64,000 nucleotides of DNA from Omphiscola glabra. Lineage: Eukaryota > Mollusca > Gastropoda > Lymnaeidae. The stretch lies in the NCBI GenBank assembly GCA_964017045.1, contig OZ024794.1, forward strand, positions 33,511,682 through 33,575,681, read 5' to 3'. Positions 47,249 to 59,378 of the stretch are shown one piece after another (the stretch's first letter is position 1; every line of letters begins with the position of its first letter). Position numbers and translations under genes: made by a program. The notes below the pieces were generated by a model. It did no database searches and was not told the origin of the DNA. It worked only from the letters and a program-made list of their open reading frames with translations.

Positions 47249-49007
47249 GACAAAAAGACGTGATTCTTGTACTATGCAACAGACAATCCGTAATGGCTGT
47301 CATGTTCTCCAAGAACATGTCAACAAACCTTGTTACGAGTCGTTCTGTGCGCATTGGTTTCCAGCATGTCACTTTTTCCACGGTCACCGTCCCACAGAGA
47401 ATAGAAGCAAGTTCCCCAGCGCCACCCCCCCCCTTGCCCGGCCCCCTCTCCCCCCTCATGTCAAACAAACGCTAAGCCAACTGAGCCACTAAGGCTACAC
47501 AAGTTTGCAATAAAAGATAATAAGTGATGGACTGCATTCAAGTTGTGAAAATGAAATATAAGAACAAGGTATGCTGAACTTGAATTAAATAGACAGTACA
47601 AAAGATTTAGACGTTTCGGCTTAGAGAACCTTCCGTTGCTTACTTTACACTTAAGAAGAACTATTTCTTCATTTAAAAACTTTCAATCGGTCTCAGTGAA
47701 TCGGGCTGACGCTAGAGACAAAGGGGCTGTCTATAATATTAATATATATATATGTTTAAATGTAATGCATATATTCTTAATTAGTCATAAGTAATTTTAA
47801 CTCGATTAACAAGAAATGTAAAAAAAAAGGCAACAACCAATACATTTTTTTTTAAAATGCTACAACAAAACAACAACAACGATTAACAAGAAACGTAACC
47901 CCCCCCCTTCCCCCCCCAAAAAAAAGGCAACAACCAATAAAAAACAACAATAACAAAAAACTACAACAATACAATAAATAAAAAACACAAAAAAACATCA
48001 ACATTGGTATCTGTATTAAGTCAGTGCTGCTCTTATTATTTCACGGTTACCTGGATACTTCTACACACATTGCAATTCTATCTGGAGTGAAACCCAGCGA
48101 ACCACGCTGTGTAGAGATGAGATGCCATCTCAGTGTTAAAAAACAAAATGATCGACTGTTTGATCGTGTACCTGCCTGTACCCTAGGATTTGCACTGCCA
48201 TACAAGACTTGGGATAGCATTCTGAACTGGGCACGGCATAGGTTTACTGTAACACATCGTTAAAGCCGCATTATCGATCGCAAATCACATAAAACATCTT
48301 TTTGGGGCGTCTATGTCAAACGGCCTGGGGCGTCTCTATTTGTCCGCACACCTCACGATAAGGACGCCATTGACGTTGTACGCATTAAATACGTGTGTTT
48401 ATGTCCTATAAAGTCCAGGAAAGTCAATCACTGTCAGAGTTCAAAGAACCACCCCCACCCCTAAACACACACTAATAAAAAACCACTTCCAAATTCATTT
48501 TGCACATTCAAGTAAGTCATAAATAGTTTTCGAAGAGGTGGGCTAAAATTTCAAATGAACGCCATTTTTTTGTCTATACACGAACCTTTATGTTTCCACT
48601 TACCGCGATTCTTTTCTTATTTCTCCCGATCCCTATCTTTTTTTCTTACGGATACCTCTTCGATACCCACGATATCTCTCCTTTCTCCACGACCGCCAAT
48701 CTTTTTCTCCCGAATCCATCTCCTTAACCCCAGTGCCTTTTCCCCCATCTCTTTTCTAGTATCTTCCTTGCCCCCCCAACCCCCCCCCCCCTCACCTCAT
48801 TGATAACAATTTTTTTCTATTTCCTTTTCGTCTCTTATTTTACCTTCTTCTTCCCCCAATGTCTTTCCTTTCCCCCAATCAATTCATTTTTCACTTGATT
48901 ATCTCCGTCTTTCCCGATGCCGCTCCCAAGACTCGAATCGTGAGACTGCAGATCATCAATTGTATAACGTTAAAATGTTAAATCCTTTTTCTTTTTTTCA
49001 CTTACAG
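47249..49007. other. Unassigned stretch upstream of the 49-kb gene
   Basis: Contains a possible transposon ORF scrap at 48024-48263, a CAA-rich segment at 47860-48000, and a long pyrimidine-rich tract at 48555-48900. No conserved protein recognised. Confidence 0.45.
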
Positions 49008-49250
49008 AATAACTCATCATTCAAATTGTCAGGAGGAAAATTAAAACCCTGGACCAAAAAATCATAATGCCTCAGTTGAGCCTTACAACATTGTCGATCT
49101 CTTGGAAAAAAAGGAACATCAAAAGAGACCAATACCGATGAGAGGTGGTGTCTAGTTCCTTCTGTGTTGTAATTTCTCTCCACTATTCCATGAAAAAAAG
49201 TCAGTCACGTTATAAACCTTACATAAACAAATATTTTATTTTAAAAAAAA
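49008..49250 (+). other. Probable 5' UTR part of the 49-kb gene
   Basis: A strong acceptor (pyrimidine tract then CACTTACAG at 48999-49007) precedes the start codon by 243 bp with no competing long frame, so an upstream non-coding exon probably joins here. Confidence 0.45.
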
Positions 49251-49999
49251 ATGGCTGACAGCAGAACGGATCATTCAGATGTTAACACGTCACCAGCTCC
49301 AAATGCTGGCGTGAGAGCCAACACGTCCACTACAATTCTGAGTATACCACTTCCAAATAACAAACCTTCCTCCGTCCGACCTCTTCCTTCCATAAAACGA
49401 CCAGCGTCTCCGCCCGGGTACACAAATAAAGTAGCCAGGGAAAATTCCTTTGACGATCAGACTCATCTCCGCGAAAGCAGGTCTCGTAACAAGAGCCGGG
49501 CGCCACCCCAGTCTCAGACCCCACAACCGGATTTGGATATTTCGAAGTCCCCAATCGGGGGCAAAAACTCTCTGTCAGTTCGGAACAGCTCTACGTCTTA
49601 TCGAAACAGCAGCAGCAGCCGACTTCTGGAAGCCCGGCCTCGCACCCAAGAAATCTCATCACGCAGCAGTAAGAGCATACCGGAACTAGATGTCGTCGTC
49701 ATGAAACGTAAAGTGGATAAAAAACGGAGAGCCATGAGCGCTGTGAACTCTACGCCCCTGTTGGTTCGACGCGAGGCGGTGGTTCACGTGGTGTACGCGG
49801 GGAGGCACGACCCCCTCGGAGATCACGCGTACGACGCTGACGAGCAAGGGAGGGCATCTCCCAGGAGAAGGCACATGCTGGACACAAGGGCGAGCACTGC
49901 CGTGAGCAGAATGACCACGCCGACAGCCGACCAGTTCATGGCCCACTGCGAGTACCCCGTCATGGAGGAGGATGACTGCTCACTGACCAGGTCTCTAAG
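49251..49999 (+). CDS. 49-kb gene exon 1
   Basis: 249 codons plus two bases, from MADSRTDHSDVNTSPAPNAG to DDCSLTRSL; in-frame TGA lies in the donor GTGAGT, so splicing is required for extension. Confidence 0.8.
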
Positions 50000-50716
50000 G
50001 TGAGTACCGGCTTACGGGGCGTAAATGTATGCTAACTACGAGGTTGATAAAGTGGATGGATGGGCATTGACCAAGCAGAGAGTCGCATCGCACGGCTATG
50101 CCATTTCGTACTTAGGATCAACAATGACTTCCTAGGTTTCTATCGACAAGGATATCTATATCGACAAGGATATCTATATCGACAAGGATATCTATATCGA
50201 CAAGGATATCTATATCGACAAGGATATCTATATCGACAAGGATATCTATATCGACAAGGATATCTATATCGACAAGGATATCTATATCGACAAGGATATC
50301 TATATCGACAAGGATATCTATATCGACAAGGATATCTATATCGACAAGGATATCTATATCGACAAGGATATCTATATCGACAAGGATATCTATATCGACA
50401 AGGATAGCTATATCGACAAGGATATCTATACCGACAAGGATATCTATCTGTATACGTCACCATTCTATAGGTTATGCTGAGTGGAGTGGGGCTATATCCG
50501 TGTGTGTGCATTTTAGGGGAAAGGGGGGGGGGCACTGGTTGGAAAGAAAGGAAATACACAGTTATACTAGAAATAGTCATAGCTTTGTGCTATTTCAGTA
50601 CGTCTAATAAATAATATGTGGGTCTTATGTTGTGGCGTTGCTGGGTTTTAATAGTGCCACACACGAAAACAAACTCGGAAATTTTCTGAAAATACCACCC
50701 CATAATATATATATAT

Positions 50717-50753
<37 letters not shown>

Positions 50754-51419
50754 TTGCCGCACGTGACTACTTCTCACCCCGCCCCCTTTATTACGCTACT
50801 TATCTTATGTTTTTCGCCCATACTCGTACATGTATTGCGTTTCATTCACAATTCTTTTACGTTATGTGAAATTTTTTAAAATACGTGTAGCTTTTTTTTT
50901 TTTTTTTACTATTTTCTAAATGAAAATTTTCTGTGTGGTTTTTTACAATAAGCACGTTAAATACCGATGCATGAATATTGTTAAAATGGTAGATATGTTC
51001 ACTTAAACATGTAACTTTTTTCCCTTCACCCCTTTCCCCCCCCCCCCCCTTTTCCCCTTTATTCACCACGCAGCCGTTCCAGTGTTCAAGCAGACAGATC
51101 TGGGAACCGCTCGCCTTTCCTGTACCAAATGATCGACTTCGACAGCTTCACGGAGAACGTCCCGAGCTTCGTGCGGCAGGACGTGAGGAGAAACGGCCGC
51201 CTGGTGACGGAGACCTTCATCTTGAAGGTCAACTTCCTGCGCCGCCGACGGCAGCTAGGGGAGACGAGCACCACCATGAACCCCAATGCCAAAAAGGCTC
51301 AGCAGTTATCTATGTTGTCTGGCGGTGGCGCTGGCGGGGTTGGTGCTGGTGGCCAGGGTGCTGCTGATAAGGCCAACCACCAGAACTCAACTGCTATTAC
51401 TGTAGATGGATTTCAATAA
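49251..51419 (+). CDS. Uncharacterised basic Ser/Arg-rich protein (two coding exons)
   Basis: Exons 49251-49999 and 51074-51419 join at Ser (AG|C) and give 364 residues, ending DGFQ-TAA with AATAAA overlapping the stop. I do not recognise the family. The N-terminal 150 residues are Ser/Pro/Asn-rich and probably disordered; a basic segment VVMKRKVDKKRRAMSAV lies at about 150-165, then VVHVVYAGRHDPLGDHAYDA. Exon 2 is the most ordered-looking part: FLYQMIDFDSFTENVPSFVR, then GRLVTETFILKVNFLRRRRQ. The tail is Gly/Ala-rich. GC content and codon use are higher than in flanking DNA, donor GTGAGT and acceptor CACGCAG are good, and the frame survives splicing, which argues for a real gene. The start is the first Met after the acceptor. 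No signal peptide or membrane helix. Nuclear location would fit the basic stretch but is a guess. Confidence 0.8.
50141..50450. repeat. 18-bp minisatellite, 17 units, almost perfect
   Basis: Unit TATCGACAAGGATATCTA with almost no variation until the last three units (GATAGC, ACCGAC). It begins about 140 bp after the donor of the 49-kb gene and contains the palindrome GATATC. Homogeneity suggests recent expansion. Confidence 0.96.
50451..51073. other. Remainder of the 49-kb gene intron
   Basis: TA microsatellite at 50705-50755, T run at 50892-50906, C run at 51038-51050. No other content seen. Confidence 0.7.
51074..51419 (+). CDS. 49-kb gene exon 2
   Basis: Begins after TATTCACCACGCAG with CGTTCCAGTGTTCAAGC; an extended C run lies 25-40 bp upstream as polypyrimidine tract. 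Continues to TAA at 51417-51419. Confidence 0.8.
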
Positions 51420-52190
51420 ACTTCCGTCAAGCTATCTTTGTCCTGGATTGGGGTGAAATATTTGCATAGTTATGGGGAAAAAAGGGGGGGGCATACAAAT
51501 GACTTCATGGAAACACGTCAAGACATTGATAAAAAAATAAATCATTGCTATTTTAAAGTAACTGACTGTTTGCAATGTTTCCTGGGCGATAATGTGATAA
51601 GAGACAAACATGGGTTCTTGAACGCTTTTTAATGTTTACTACTTTTAAAATGTCAACATACAGAATTTTTGCCACACACACACCCCCCCCCCTCTCTTGG
51701 CGTGCAGGTGGAGGTGGAATGCTACACATTATTTTAAATTTCTACAAAAAAACAAACAAAAAAACAACATTATGTTTTAATTTTTCTTTTCATTTTTTTC
51801 TTCTGAATATTTGAAGCATTTTTTAAGAAAATGGCTCTCTCCGAAATATGGTCGCTTAAAATCCCATGAAGCAGTTCATCACTCAGTGCCACAATGAACG
51901 TTTAGCAAACACAATCCCATATTTCGTTTCCATTTTTTTAAAGTCAGTATTACTATTATTATTATTCGTTTGTTTCATAAGTTATTTAATTAATTTCAGT
52001 TGAAATTATTGTTCGCTGCATGTACAGTACCACGTGATACGTACATAATAAATGGTTATAATAAATTTCTTGCATTGAGATCCGTTTTAAAAATTAAAAA
52101 TCTGTAAATTTGAAAATAAAATACGTCTGATATATATCATAATTATATTGTCTTTTCACTTTGGATTGAATTTAAAAAAAATAAAAAAAT
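51420..52190. other. 3' flank of the 49-kb gene
   Basis: AT-rich with no recognised content; a C run at 51684-51693. Confidence 0.5.
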
Positions 52191-52196
52191 TTAGTC

Positions 52197-52268
52197 ATCA
52201 TTTAACGCACTGGGAAATTTTCATGTAACGCACTGGGAAATTTTCATTTAACGCACTGGGAAATTTTT
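52197..52268. repeat. 23-24-bp tandem repeat, 3 units
   Basis: AACGCACTGGGAAATTTTCA repeated three times. Confidence 0.88.
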
Positions 52269-52299
52269 ATATTGAAAAATACGGACAAAGCTCAAATTT

Positions 52300-52430
52300 C
52301 GGACACTTCCAGAACTGGCCCCCATCATTCACCGTTTGGCCGAGAGGTGTGGCCAAAGTCATATAACTAAAGTGTATGCTTCTTTTGCCGGCCATTTTGC
52401 GAAGTGTCGGGAAATCCCTGGACTCAAATT
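52300..52430 (+). repeat. Dispersed repeat pair, copy 1
   Basis: GAACTGGCCC, TTGGCCGAGAGGTGTGGCCA and GCCGGCCATTTTGCG recur in diverged form at 56500-56625 in the same order. Family unknown; possibly the end of a transposon whose coding remnant is at 53400-54060. Confidence 0.5.
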
Positions 52431-53399
52431 CGATGTGTTAACGCAAGAATTAACGGTAGGCGGCACACCTCTCACCACCGGTGTCATGGTTGGCGTGAGC
52501 TTGGAAAGTTGGATCACGGGGAAGGTGCAACCCTGTGACGGTAATATTGGGATGTTCCGTTCATCTCGTGCACTTCGGGACAGGTCCTCCTCTGTGAACA
52601 AAATTTACTCTGGATGTATCTCATATCATGGAATCTCCATTTCAATTGTTCACAGTGTTTTTTCGTAGCCTGTCACATGGCTACTCCCGACGGGACCGGT
52701 ACGCCGGATGAATTTGGTGTGCATGTAACAGCGGAACCAACATTTGATATGTAAGTTCTCGGATACTTCGAATATGTTGCTGCAAGATTAAGAAGTAAAC
52801 ACGCCCTAAATAAAACAATTTTTCCCCCTTATATGCATTTTTAAATCATACTTATTAACTTGAATTTTATTTGTGGCTGGCTTGCTGGCAACATCTTTGG
52901 CTAATTGATTCCATTTCCCGTCAACCTATCGAGCTGAAACTTGGCACATTGACTTAATGCCGATGAAAACGCAAATTGTCAGCCCCAACCCCCAAAATCC
53001 ATTTTCCTTGTTATTCTAGGGGAATATAAAATGAAGTTCCTGAAAGCTGCGCTAAATGAGATTCTTTTAAAAAAATTATCGTCAATGTGTTTTGTGCGTA
53101 ATATTTTCTTTGTTTTTTTTTTTCAAATGGCAGCTAAAATAAATTTGCGGTGTGAAAGCGGATGGGTCCTTAGAATATTAATATAGTTCAGGGACGTTAA
53201 CAAAATGTGCGGTTGCAAGCCTTGAAGGTTGGGGTGGGGTGGGGGTGGAGCATTAATTGGGTTTCTTATGAAGTGCGTTACCTGTTTGCAAGTTTTGTCA
53301 AATTTTCAGCTCCAACCCCCATTGCTCGATGTGACATTTTAAAAAGGATTTATACGAAAAACTTTGTTTTTATGATTTTTTAAAATCGTCCTATCTAGG

Positions 53400-54060
53400 A
53401 AGATCAAAATATGATGATGACACGGACACAGATCAACACATTGGGACTGACAGTCTACGATTTATTAAATTAATGAGAAAAAGTATTTTAAAAAATTCAC
53501 CAAGGCATTCAGTAGTCACCTTGCAACGGCATCATGGGGCGCAAAGCAAACATGGGACTGGGTACATTAAGTCGGATCAAAGAGCTTGACTATATTTTAC
53601 TTACAGACCTTGACAGAACGTCGGACAAGGAATGAAGGCTCCTATAAATGAAAGGGCTTCCTCGAAAATGAAGCTAACGTTGCGGCAGTGAAACGTTGGA
53701 AAGTTCAGAAGTGGTTGGCCGACAATAACAATGTGATGTCGTGCAGTGCCGAGTGTGGTCCTGCTCATAGTTGGGGATCTTGTGGCAAAGTTGCCTATGC
53801 AGTTTGTTTACTGGAGCAGTCGGAAAGAGGCCGGCAAAAATTACTAGCAGGCTAATGTCATAATAAATAAAAAAAAAGGCAGCAAGAAGAGGTCAGCAGC
53901 TCATGTTAATTTTCAAGTTCAAGGTTCGAAGATGCTTTTAAAATTCACAAAAATAAGTTCCCACCAGCGAAAGTTGGAGATAATGTTCTCATGCGTATAC
54001 CAGGTGATGAAAGATGTCGTGGTGATCTAGGAAACGTTCTTACAGTCGCTATGAACACCT
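53400..54060 (+). pseudogene. Decayed KRBA2/integrase-like transposon ORF
   Basis: Two blocks in different frames: KVQKWLADNNNVMSCSAECG then PAHSWGSCGKVAYAV (about 53696-53850), followed by a stop; and KFPPAKVGDNVLMRIPGDER then CRGDLGNVLTVAM (about 53955-54056). The second resembles the AKVGDxVxVPIPxVDRGRGDxxN(I/V)L block at the C-terminus of KRBA2/SCAND3-type integrase-derived ORFs, recalled from memory. Stops and frameshifts separate the blocks. Upstream integrase core was not seen. Confidence 0.5.
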
Positions 54061-54202
54061 CGAGACGTTTTTTCACAAGCTGGGAACAGATATGAGTTTT
54101 TTATATATATATTTTGCGCGAGAAACTACTCACACTGGAATCCGTAGGCGCATAAGACAAGAATAAGAACTACGACTCGTCACGCCTTCCTAGTCACTGT
54201 CT

Positions 54203-54775
54203 CAGAGGTCATAGCTAGACGTGATAATGTTCCGCTAGACGTGATGATGTTCCGCTAGACGTTATGATGTTCCGCTAGACGTGATGATGTTCCGTTAGAC
54301 GTGTTGATGTTCCGCTAGACGTGATGATGTTCCGCTAGACGTGTTGATGTCCCGCTAGACGTGATGATGTTCCGCTAGACGTGATGATGTTCCGCTATAC
54401 GTGATGATATTCCGTTATACGTGTTGATGCTCCGCCAGACGTGTTGATGTTCCGTTAGACGTGATGATGTTCCGCTAGACGTGATGATGTTCCGCCAGAC
54501 GTGATGATGTTCCGCTAGACGTGTTGATGCTCCACCAGACGTGTTGATGTTCCGTTAGACGTGATGATGTTCCGCCACACGTGTTGATGTTCCGTTAGAC
54601 GTGATGATGTTCCACTAGACGTGATGATGTTCCGCCAGACGTGATGATGTTCCGCCAGACGTGTTGATGTTCCGCTAGACGTGATGATGTTCCGCTAGAC
54701 GTGATGATGTTCCGCTAGACGTGATGATGTTCCGCTAGACGTGATGATGTTCCGCTAGACGTGTTGATGTTTCAT
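54203..54775. repeat. 20-bp minisatellite, about 28 units
   Basis: Unit GCTAGACGTGATGATGTTCC with GTTGATG, CCAGAC and GTTAGAC variants. Each unit carries one or two CpG. GACGTGATG is CRE-like, but in an array this is coincidental. Confidence 0.95.
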
Positions 54776-55329
54776 TACTAAGTGCAAAAAACAACAACAA
54801 CAAACAAACAAACAAACATATTTTGAAATAAGAAACTGTTCTGCATTGAAAATGTCCTACGATTTCATCTTGTTGTAACGAGTGATGATAGAAATTGGAA
54901 ATTTACAATTTTTTTTACTCTCATAATTGAATTAGTTGATACTTTTTAATAGCCAATGTATGAAATTATTCAGACCCATCAAAATCTGATTATGACTTCT
55001 TTTTTCGTGCCGACTTTGGCAGATCTCGCTATGCTATTTTGCAAACTGGTTTGGTTGGTCAAATCTCAAAATCAAGATTGGTCATCGTCCGGATAATTTA
55101 CAGTGACATTTGTCATTTCCAGATTTGGCCGATTTTGGGTTGTAACCGTAACACATTTACAAATACAGAGCTATGTACTCGATAATTTAAATGATTGACT
55201 AAAATTACACTTCAGAAATAGATGTGTGTGGGGGGGGGGAGGGGGGGGGGTAAAAAAGGAGATTGGGATGTACTAATATTTTTCATTAAGAATTAACTAT
55301 CCTAGATGACCCCCCCCCCCCCAAACAAA

Positions 55330-55386
<57 letters not shown>

Positions 55387-55825
55387 AGAGAGAGAGAATG
55401 ATAGCCTTTCAATTATTTTCAGTTAACTTCCCTTGAACCCCCACTTTTCTCACGAGACTGAGATTCGCTGTCATTTCCTCAATCATTTAAATCACGTTGG
55501 TTAGTGGGTTTGTAGGGAGTGGGGGGGGGTGTGTGGTATTTAGAGGGTAGATGGTGTTTATGGATTCAGGCTAATCGAGAAACTCTTCCTCACTATAAAT
55601 AAAATACAGCACGAGTAAAGGCTACTACTGAAGTCAAGAAATTGCCTTGGTCATCGTCATCGACTTAACCGGGTGCAGTTTTTTTTAACCGGAATCCGGG
55701 TATTTTGAGAAAATACCAGGTAGAAGTGTTGCACAAATAATTTACCACTCATTTTTGTATAATATATGCCGGCCTAAAGTCAGTACTGCACCCTACCTGA
55801 CGGCCTTTAAACAATAGTTCCCAAG
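54776..55825. other. Unassigned stretch with long A run
   Basis: G/A-rich run at 55221-55250, C run at 55310-55322 followed by about 55 bp of A (55328-55383) and GA repeats. No gene or element terminus recognised; the A tract may mark a retroposed copy but no source sequence is evident. Confidence 0.5.
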
Positions 55826-56142
55826 ACAGTCCTACAGACGGTCCTACAGACGGTCCAACAGACTGTCCTACAGACGGTCCGACAGACGGTACTACACCCT
55901 ACCTGTGGCCTTTAAACAATAGTTCCGCACACAGTCCTACAGACGGTCCTACAGACGGTTCTACAGACGGTTCTACAGACTGTCCTACAGACGGTCCTAC
56001 AGATGGTCCTACAGACGGTTCTACAGACGGTACTACATAGGTCCTACAGACGGCCCTACAGACGGTCCTACAGACGGTCCTATAGACGGTCCTATAGACG
56101 GTCTTACAGATGGTCCAACAGACAATCCTACAGACGGCCCTA
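55826..56142. repeat. 12-bp minisatellite (CCTACAGACGGT)
   Basis: About 20 units of CCTACAGACGGT with TTCTAC, CCAACA and GACTGT variants, interrupted by a 40-bp spacer (CCCTACCTG(A)CGGCCTTTAAA) that itself recurs at 55788, 55888 and in part at 56145. Confidence 0.92.
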
Positions 56143-56480
56143 CACCCTACCAGGGGCTCTTTATTGATTAATATAATAGTTGCCTTTCCCTAAATAAAAA
56201 CAAAATTAAACAATTTACCCGAGTTCAGACGTCACACATGACGTCACGAATGACGCTCGCTGCGTGACCGCCTTTTTTCATTCAGTACTATTGACATAAG
56301 ACATTGTTCCCACTATTTTTTTTATATTTTACTCGGCTTGAACGCAGCCCCCTTATACATTAACCCCCCCCCCCCCCACACACACAAATCACTTTTAAAC
56401 AAAAATTATTGTATCCAGTTTAAGGAGGTAATTTGTTTAATTATTCTAAAAAAATAAATCTATGGATATTATGCATGTTA
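56143..56480. other. Unassigned stretch
   Basis: C run at 56364-56378; no gene. Confidence 0.5.
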
Positions 56481-56494
56481 TGTTAAGGGCAAAA

Positions 56495-56630
56495 CTCAAA
56501 GTTCGACCAGTTCTCGAACAGGCCGGCGATTTCACAATTAGGCCGAGAGTTGAGGTCAAGGTCCGACGTATTTGAAATGACTAGGGCACCTGCCGATTTG
56601 GCCGGTTATCGGGCATCCCCTGGCCGAAAT
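56495..56630 (+). repeat. Dispersed repeat pair, copy 2
   Basis: Diverged partner of 52300-52430 (TAGGCCGAGAGTTGAGGTCA, GATTTGGCCGGTTAT, CCCTGGCCGAAATTCG). Confidence 0.5.
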
Positions 56631-56923
56631 TCGCTAGCAAGACCATCTGGTTGTCGGCATGAACGTCGAGGGCGGTTTCTGCAAACTAGAACTACAACAT
56701 GGCATTCTCCAACAACGCCAGTTCCAGGAGTGAGCTATCCAGGCCAGCAAGGGGCAGTCACAACCGCCCGATTGCGAGAGGGCTGCGCAGAAGCAACTCT
56801 GGACGGACACATTTTTTTTTTTTGACAAACCGACGCATTTGTGGGCAAAGTGAAGGTCTTGAAAATAAAAATAAAATCACATTGTTCATCTTATTAAAAG
56901 TATTAACTTAAATACTATTACAG

Positions 56924-57068
56924 ACCTGTTTACCGTCAAACTCTTAAAATCGTACATTATCATCACAACATCGTTCAATACATAATCTTAATAGTAACAA
57001 ATAAACATACAGTAATGTATACATCTCAAAATCGTACATCGTACGCCAAAATCGTAAGAGTAAACAGT
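56924..57068. mobile_element. 150-bp TIR element, copy 2
   Basis: ACCTGTTTACCGTCAAACTC to CGTAAGAGTAAACAGT, same family as 32638-32787, with conserved interior AAAATCGTAC motifs. Lies 240 bp left of the Harbinger element. Confidence 0.72.
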
Positions 57069-57695
57069 TGACCATTGTCTGTCTCAATCTCGTCAAACAT
57101 GTTTCAATAACCCAACTTTATTATTATATTTTTATTTTTTCTTGGCCTCCTCGAAAGACCGATTTCAAAACTTGAGCAGTTAAATTACTTAAGAAGAATA
57201 AATATATTTTCAAGTCGATACTGTTAAACAACTTAGGCAAATGTATTCCATATACTATACAATTATTATTCGAGTTACTTCACATTTAAAAAAAATAGGT
57301 TCACACTAAGGGTGATAACACACTAGGTCCGGAATTTACCGGATTTTAAGACTGACGACGAGACCGGTTGTTCGGTAGAACTGTACATCGGACATTGTAG
57401 AAATTGAGAATACATTGCAGCCGATCGCATCCGAATTTTTATTGTTTATCATAACAACGGCCTTAATCCTGCTGTCTTTCCGCTGGCGAGTATTAAACTA
57501 AACATAGATTTTAAATGAGCGTGTTGTATTAAAACAACTGGAATAGATGAACATATGTTTTATTTGATGAAGAATCCATTATTAAAATTATTATTTTCAG
57601 ATTGAACCATTAAACTTTTGACTACCTACATACAGTGGTATGCTTTGTTGGTGCAAAGTATAAATTAAATTATTAATTGTTGACAGTGGGGCATA

Positions 57696-58127
57696 GTGCA
57701 GCAGAGTGACAGTTGTATTTTCGTTGAATCAAATCTATACAACCACATAGGAACGGGTCTTTCCCCTTTCCTTAACCAAGACAGATACCTGGGATCAACA
57801 AATACACATTTTTCATATGTTTTTCTTGTTGACCAAGGTTATCCTAAGAAGAAACATCTGATGCGACCATACACAACCAGTGGTGATACTGTTTCACGAG
57901 AAATTGAAGTTTACAAATACAGACATAGTCGGGTCAGAAGAACAGTTGAGTGTGCATTGGGCTTACGTGTTGCACAATGGAGATTCATGAAAACAGAATT
58001 CAAGTTTATCCTAAAAATGTTGACAAACTAGTCATTTCTGGAGATCAGTTGGACATGTTATTAGCTTCAAATACAACAGCTGGTAACGCTACAAGATCAC
58101 CAACGGGAAGATCACAACGAATATAAT
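57696..58127 (+). pseudogene. Harbinger transposase C-terminal remnant
   Basis: Encodes FSYVFLVDQGYPKKKHLMRP, then YRHSRVRRTVECALGLRVAQ and WRFMK. This is the DDE_Tnp_4 region; the Glu in TVECALG sits at the last catalytic acid of the family pattern (RxxVExxFG). After about 57999 the frame shifts by one and continues VYPKNVDKLV. The N-terminal two thirds, with the first catalytic Asp, is missing. Confidence 0.88.
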
Positions 58128-58771
58128 TGAGAAGGGAATTATGCATATAATATCCGTGATTGCTTTAAACATTATTTTAACATTTAAGTTTAAGGAGCAA
58201 TTGACATCCAGTACTGGTACAATAAAATAGACTATTACGTACCATGAAAGTGTAAAATATATTTTATGAATTGATCCACTTTTATCTTTCTCCATAATAA
58301 TTTAGTGATAGCATTAACGTGTGCTACAGAATCAATGGCATTATCCATTCTAATTTAATATTTGTTTATAAACACTTTAATTTAGTTTCCTTTTAAAATT
58401 TAGATTAAATATAATTTAGAAATTTGGTAAAAGCATAAATATTCTACATGGAACTATATTTAATAACTGTATTTATTATGTTAAAATTATATTTGATTCA
58501 TTATTGTGTAACAAAAATATATCCTAAATTCAAGTGATTGACATTTCATTGAACTTTGAACTTATTTTCCAATGTTACTGTTTTGCAGGTCTAACAGTAA
58601 CAGGATATGCACACTTCAAAATAAATGCATACTTGTTATATCTAATTTTCATTTCTAAATTGCTATTTCTAATTATAATTATATTTAGCTATTATATGAT
58701 CATGTTTGTTCAAAACAATTTGGTTTTATTTACCTAATCTTCTTGCAATAAAAAATAAACATTGACCCAGA

Positions 58772-59018
58772 CACGCAGCGCCGCCATTCGCACCCGGGTA
58801 CCATTTGGCTCAATGACAATGCTATTCAGATGTCATTTGTTGATGTGTATTTTAGTTAAAATTAAGAATTAAGTTTACAAACGTATAGTACATTCAATTA
58901 TCTTTCATTTCATACCTCATTTGGTCTTACAAACCCAACAATAATATTTTTAATAGTTTTTTAATCCCAAACTCTCACTTCTGGTATCCGAGTACCAATA
59001 GGTGCAGCCTTTATCCAT
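58772..59018 (-). mobile_element. CCCGGGT-type MITE (copy E), inside Harbinger element
   Basis: From CGCCATTCGCACCCGGGTAC to GTACCAATAGGTGCAGCC, reverse orientation, with both ends present. Adjacent bases give no clear 8-bp duplication. Confidence 0.8.
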
Positions 59019-59064
59019 ATCGATCGAACAAACTTAAAAATAGAAATAAAATAAAATCATATGC

Positions 59065-59214
59065 CCACTCCCGCCACTCACTTGTAGTATTGAGCTCCTC
59101 TGCTATTTCGTGCTAAAGTTTCCTACCAATATCCTTATTGTGGTAATTTTTCGTTATGTCCCATAGTGGCGTGCGGTCATGAACTAGGGATAATAGCTTG
59201 TCTATTTCTGCCAT
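59065..59214 (-). pseudogene. MADF/Myb-like Harbinger accessory ORF remnant
   Basis: Minus strand: MAEIDKLLSLVHDRTPLWDI, then TKNYHNKDIGRKL, a stop, HEIAEELN. The LW(D)...YH(N)..DI....W.EIA layout is that of MADF/SANT-like DNA-binding domains used by PIF/Harbinger second proteins. Confidence 0.75.
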
Positions 59215-59378
59215 TTTATTTTATTCAGTTCTATAATTTGTATTTATCTTAAATTACTTTTATTGAATCCGAATGAATCCTACACACGGTTGATGCAAAG
59301 AAGACCTGCAATGACGTCATTTGCTTGCGTGTTTTTTTTAAATTTAGCTTCGGATAATTCCGTCAAACATCGCTCTAA

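Noticed and set aside
48024..48263. 79-residue frame that looks moderately protein-like
   Set aside because: It could be transposon debris, but I could not match it to a family, so it is mentioned only in the stretch note.
48555..48803. 82-residue frame rich in Ser/Phe/Pro
   Set aside because: Translation of a pyrimidine-rich tract upstream of a gene; no domain.
49290..49946. Minus-strand frames under the 49-kb gene
   Set aside because: Shadow frames of a GC-richer coding exon; they lack splice continuity.
52336..52668. 110-residue frame with Cys and His residues
   Set aside because: Overlaps a dispersed repeat at its start, and no domain is recognisable; splice or start context is unconvincing.
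55323..55395. Poly(A) tail of a processed retrogene
   Set aside because: No coding or transcript-like sequence precedes it and no target duplication was seen; it may be a simple-repeat expansion.
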